Below, piece by piece: positions 59,861-64,000 of a stretch of 64,000 bases of DNA; the first letter of the stretch is position 1, and each line of letters starts with the position of its first letter. The stretch is from positions 8,043,001-8,107,000 of the forward strand of contig OZ023192.1 of NCBI GenBank assembly GCA_963995505.1, read 5' to 3'. Both the position numbers and the translations under genes were made by a program. The DNA comes from Hypericum androsaemum. Lineage: Eukaryota > Streptophyta > Magnoliopsida > Malpighiales > Hypericaceae. The notes beneath the pieces are model-generated. The model did no database searches and was not told the DNA's origin. It saw nothing but the letters and a program-made list of their open reading frames with translations.

Positions 59861-60449
59861 CCCTCAATAAAAACAAAAAGTCACGCTTCGCTCTCCCAAA
59901 CAAAAGTCACACGTTTTCCTCCTCAGCCACGCGTGCCTTTTACTTTTTTGCCCCGGTCTCATATGCGATAATATAATATTTCTGAAGTGATATTTATCGG
60001 ATCTCAACAATATTGTTATTTTAACCTTTTTTTTTTCTGACCTGTAATACCACCAACTCGATGAGGCAAATGAAAAGCGGCGTTGGAGAGAAGAAAGGCA
60101 GTGGACGTAGTTTTGGTTTGGTCCTCCTCCCATATTCTGTTTTTCTCTTGGAGTAGTCTGGTCCGGTCCGGTCTGTTCTGTGTCAGTCACTGTTTAATCA
60201 TCTTCAAGCTGGGACCTCCGCAACCAGTGAGAGCGTAGAAGTGTAGTGTAGTGTTGTGGTGGGTCCACGCCTTGAAGAGACAGAATCTCCTGGTCGGGAC
60301 ACGTGACCCTCCAGCGAAGCAAACCCCACCGAGACTATGATGTTCGTACTACTATCCTCCTCCTCCTCTTTTCTCTCCTCTTCTTGTTCTTCTTCTTGCT
60401 CAGATCCGCTTGCTTTTCTTTTCATAATGGGATTTAACTGCTGTTGCGC
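59861..60449 (+). promoter_or_regulatory. Upstream region of the PIP5K gene
   Basis: Sequence between element copy 3 and the leader. The minus-strand frames here (60204-60425, 59864-60190) are Glu/Lys-rich translations of CT-rich DNA. The CT-rich block 60350-60420 is of the type common near plant transcription starts. No specific site is assigned. Confidence 0.4.
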
Positions 60450-60592
60450 TTTTTCAATAATTAATTCACAACGGCAGGAGCTATGAGAAATGATATAATA
60501 ATAATTATACTTGAAGAAGAAGAAGAAGAAGAAGAAGAGAGACTTGGTACTTCTTGCTGATGGGTCCTAGTTGTTGCAGCTTCCAGAGTTGA

Positions 60593-60629
<37 letters not shown>

Positions 60630-60646
60630 CTGTTGTTCTCTATTGG
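60450..60646 (+). other. Probable 5' leader exon of the PIP5K gene
   Basis: Holds a (GAA)n run (about 60512-60537) and a (GA)n microsatellite (60600-60627), and ends at a strong splice donor: TATTGG then GTAAGTCTGG (60647). The next acceptor that yields the coding frame is TTTATGCAG at 61285, giving a 640-bp leader intron, a common feature of plant housekeeping genes. The transcription start is a guess. Confidence 0.5.
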
Positions 60647-61298
60647 GTAAGTCTGGTTCTTGCTGCGTCCTTTTATCGTTTCGCTTCGAGGGATGTTCGA
60701 TATAATCTCTTTGCTATGCATATAATCTATTCATTCTCTATGTTTGTCTTAGCTGATTGTGGACCTGGCTGGGTCTTAAATGTGTTGATTGATAATCAAG
60801 TCTTAATATGTTATGAGATGATCCTAGGTTGCTTTAATTAATTAGGCTGGTGGTGTTATATTTTTGCGCTTCGTTGATTCCCGGGCATAGATTGATTGGA
60901 AATAATGAGAATTTGGTTTCTATGGGATGTTTTCAATTGGTAGCAGAATGACCCAGGGGCTGGTATTCTGGTCCTTGCATGTTCTCATCATCTTCACATA
61001 GTTGATTTAACTGCTTTGCTTTTGCTAAACACTCGCCGCAATTGTTTAATCGGTTACTTCTGGTTTATTCGTGTTGGGCATCATGGAAACTGTACTATGT
61101 TTGGAGACCATGTCTCATTGCACATTGGTTGTTGCTCTCGTTGTTCCCTACCTTGTCTAATTAGTTTTAGGTCATTTGATTAGTCATATATGTAATAATA
61201 GTTGTGGGAACGATGATCAGATATTGAAGCTAGAGTAAGGTGCTGGGAGTGTCGCTATAACCAGAGACTTCTGTGCTTTATGCAGGCTTGTCAAGATA

Positions 61299-64000
61299 AT
61301 GGTTTTATTGCGTTATTTGATGGACATTGAAGACCCTGCAAGGTATTGTTTTCCTGATGAAATTGTTCTTCATTTTATGTTGTTCAATTGGTTTCATTTC
61401 TAGGCAGGACAAAAGTGTTGTCAGAGAACACTATTTTTTCTCAATTGACCATATATTTTTCTGTTTACAGAATTGAGCGTAGGAACTTTCCTAATGGGGA
61501 TGTCTATGTTGGTACTTTTAAAGGAGTACTTCCTCATGGCACAGGAAAATATTCATGGTTAGATGGAACAAGGTATGAAGGTGATTGGGAAGAAGGTAAA
61601 ATGACAGGGAAAGGAATGATTTTCTGGCCATCAGGGGAAAGTTACGAAGGGGACTTTTCTGGGGGATATCTTCACGGTTTTGGCACATTGAGTGCAGCAG
61701 ATGGGTCAAATTATAAAGGGTTGTGGAGAATGAATATACGAAATGGTTTTGGGAGAAAGCTGTATCCCAATGGTGATGCATATGAAGGTTCTTGGAAGGA
61801 AGGTGTACAAGAGGGTAGTGGTAGTTATGCTTGGACTACTGGAAATACGTACATTGGTAGTTGGAGGTGTGGAAAAATGAACGGCAGAGGGGTTATGACG
61901 TGGGTGAATGGTGATTCCTATGATGGTTTTTGGTTAAATGGGCTGAGACATGGATCTGGAGTTTACAAATTCGTAGATGGTGGATATTATTTTGGAAGCT
62001 GGAGTAGGGGCTTAAAAGATGGAAAAGGGACATTTTCCCCAGCAGGGACCAAGAATCTATCCCTAAGAAAATGGAAAGACTCTGTTGGTTTTGGTGACAG
62101 TGGAAGAAGCCTTTCATCTCATGCTTCATCATCAAATTCTGAAATTGCAGGGGCTCCAACTCCAAGAACAGGTGTTGCCCGCAGTCTGTCTGAGATGAGG
62201 TCTGTCAGCGGGATCTTAGGACATTCAGATCGGACAACTCAAAGATTAGATGAAAATTGGGCACTTTTCGATTCTGCTAGAGAATTCAAACGCCCTGAGC
62301 CATCATCTCTACAGTCTCAGGGAATACACGATGGAGACCAAAGAGAAACGCAAGATGATGGCACCATAGTTTATGAAAGAGAATACATGCAAGGAGTTTT
62401 GATCAAGGAGAAAATTAAGGATGTAAAACCATCGCGGAAAGCTAAGCATAAGAACAAATTTGGCGTGCAAGAACCCAAAAGAAAGTCATGGATGGACATT
62501 TTTGATGGTAATCGGAGCCATTATTTAATGCTTAGCTTACAGCTTGGCATCAGGTAACCAACTTTTGGCACTTATTAAATTTTTCCTCCCTAGAAAGTTG
62601 CATCATCTTTCTTTCTGTTATGCGTTCATCATTGATGGAACCTACAGACATTTATAAAAATTGGTTGTCATGTTTGTTTGCCAGGCTGTTTTGTAAAATT
62701 GGTCGTCATAACTCACTGAGTGAACTCGGCATAAACATGTGCTCTATTCTTGTACATGATCTACTTTACATGCTCTTTACAATTTTGTACCAAACTCAAG
62801 TATTTCATAGGAGCTCAGATATTTGAGCATCCTAGCCTATTGGGTTGCAATTCAGAAAAAAATTACATGCCCATGTTTAGGGAAATATTTTTTGGGGTAT
62901 TATCTGTGCTTGAACTCAATGCAAGCATGTAGCGGTCTAGTTACTTCATTGACAATGTTGTTATGTTTTCCCATTTTGTACATGTATTTGACATTTGTTA
63001 GACTTTGTTGAACAAACTTTTCTTGAATTTGTTTTTGCTAATTGGCATTTACGTAAATAACTTGGTTTAAGGTGTCAGGTATACTGTTGGCAAGATCACA
63101 CCAGTGCCTATGCGTGAAGTTAGGGCTTCTGATTTTGGAGATCGAGCTAGAATAAGAATGTATTTTCCCAGAAAGGGTTCTCAGTTCACACCTTCTCACT
63201 ATTCTGTTGATTTCTATTGGAAGGATTATTGCCCGATGGTTTTCAGGTAGTTGTCATCTTATATAAGCTCATGCTCCAGTCTCCTTACTATCGTATTAAT
63301 TTTTGACAGAGTTGTTAAATAATCGGCAACCAGTATAGCGGAAATAGCGGATGCTTTGGTTGCCATTTTTTACTTCCTAATGCTCAACTCACGAGGCAAA
63401 AGTGACTCCTTTTCATGTTGTAACAAATCTAAATTGGACATCAACGGAAATTGCTCGGATCAATGTGTTGAAGTAGTTACAGGCCTTATTGTTGTCCTAT
63501 TAGCCGATTTGATGCACAAGGCTGGTCCATGTTTACGGCACATTCATATTTTAGAATAAAGTTCTTGATGTTGTTTAGAGACTTTTCGCAACTTCTTGTA
63601 TATGGGAGGCAGATGGGATAATCCTCACTGTTATTCTAACTGTTGTCTTTTTTGGTTAACTTGCGTGGCATACTCGTTGCAATTTTTATATATTGCGCCA
63701 TGAGTATTAGTCTGCAATGTGTCTTGTATGCTTACGCACAACTATTGTTTATCTAATTTATTATGTCCCTAGAGCTACATCATTTAAATGTTTTGACCTT
63801 TGCACCATGATCCATTTCACCTTATATGCTATTGCTTACATAAATGTCCAGAGGATGCCTTTCCAAATTATATGGATATAAAATAGTTGCAAATTTGGAT
63901 ACTTGTTTTTAAGCTATTGCATCTTCGCATTAGAGTTTAATTCCTGGATAAATGTCAGGAACTTGAGAGAGATGTTCAAGTTAGATGCAGCGGAGTTCAT
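61299..64000 (+). CDS. PIP5K9: Phosphatidylinositol-4-phosphate 5-kinase, MORN type (partial, 5' end)
   Basis: Exons: 61286-61342 (start codon 61299), 61471-62553, 63079-63246, 63959 onward, running off the window. All introns are GT-AG with matching phases. The short first coding part (MVLLRYLMDIEDPA) leads straight into eight 23-residue MORN repeats (Y-x-G-x-W pattern, from NFPNGDVYVGTF to RGLKDGKGTF). A Ser-rich linker, VYEREYMQGVLIKEKI and SHYLMLSLQLGIR follow, then the start of the kinase domain (YTVGKITPVPMREVRASDFG, FYWKDYCPMVFRNLREMFKL). It would phosphorylate PI4P to PI(4,5)P2 at membranes. MORN and linker text are nearest, from memory, to Arabidopsis PIP5K9. The N-terminus is short; the exon stays open upstream of the ATG, so an earlier start is possible. 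No lesions are seen in the visible part. Confidence 0.9.
62554..63958 (+). other. PIP5K introns 3 and 4
   Basis: Introns 62554-63078 and 63247-63958 flank the 168-bp exon 63079-63246. Both are T-rich with GT-AG ends. Short frames within them (62620-62826, 63356-63559 and others) are not genes. Confidence 0.8.

Noticed and set aside
60461..60721. Poly-Ser/Leu frame on the minus strand
   Set aside because: Translation of (GAA)n and (GA)n microsatellites in the PIP5K leader.

Overview
This is nuclear DNA of a flowering plant, probably a eudicot with a large, repeat-rich genome. Two intron-containing host genes sit at the edges, about 59 kb apart. Between them lies AT-rich, heavily nested transposable-element DNA. 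No rRNA, tRNA, CRISPR or prokaryotic feature is seen.

Left edge (131-2181, minus strand): the 5' four coding exons of a plastid-type pentatricopeptide repeat (PPR) gene resembling Arabidopsis At1g10910 (EMB3103). The gene runs off the left end. Right edge (about 60.45-64.0 kb, plus strand): the 5' half of a phosphatidylinositol-4-phosphate 5-kinase gene. It has eight MORN repeats and the start of the kinase domain, is closest to the PIP5K9 type, and runs off the right end.

2.8-30.5 kb is a four-level nest. A hairpin-ended, minisatellite-bearing DNA element (copy 1) was split by a very unusual LTR retroelement (4308-29670, target duplication CATCG). Both outer ends of that retroelement are the same LTR in opposite orientation. 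Its right LTR was then hit by a second hairpin element (copy 2, about 13230-15877) and by a complete, young Athila-type Ty3/gypsy element (17569-29196, minus strand, target duplication GTTAG). The Athila LTRs are nearly identical although its polyprotein carries five stop codons and a frameshift.

31.0-33.4 kb: a TIR element containing a Mutator-like element (31639-33041) with very long TIRs and a GC-rich, Pack-MULE-like core. 34.2-37.2 kb: a degenerate gypsy element keeping gag and protease remnants. 37.7-44.5 kb: a broken plus-strand Athila relative. The 3' end of an Athila element (ORF3 C-terminal half, polypurine tract, LTR) at 54.9-56.9 kb may be the far end of the same copy. 46.2-53.0 kb: a gypsy element on the minus strand with a Tat-like protease, an extra inverted LTR wedged between its 5' LTR and primer-binding site, and a solo Athila-type LTR (48241-49769, target duplication GTCAG) inside. 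58.5-59.9 kb: a third hairpin/minisatellite element.

The strongest candidates for something new are the inverted-LTR composite element with a clean target duplication, the second independent inverted-LTR arrangement, and the recurring architecture of terminal hairpin, short-period minisatellite and GC-rich gene-like core. All calls come from reading the sequence by eye; no alignment or search was run.
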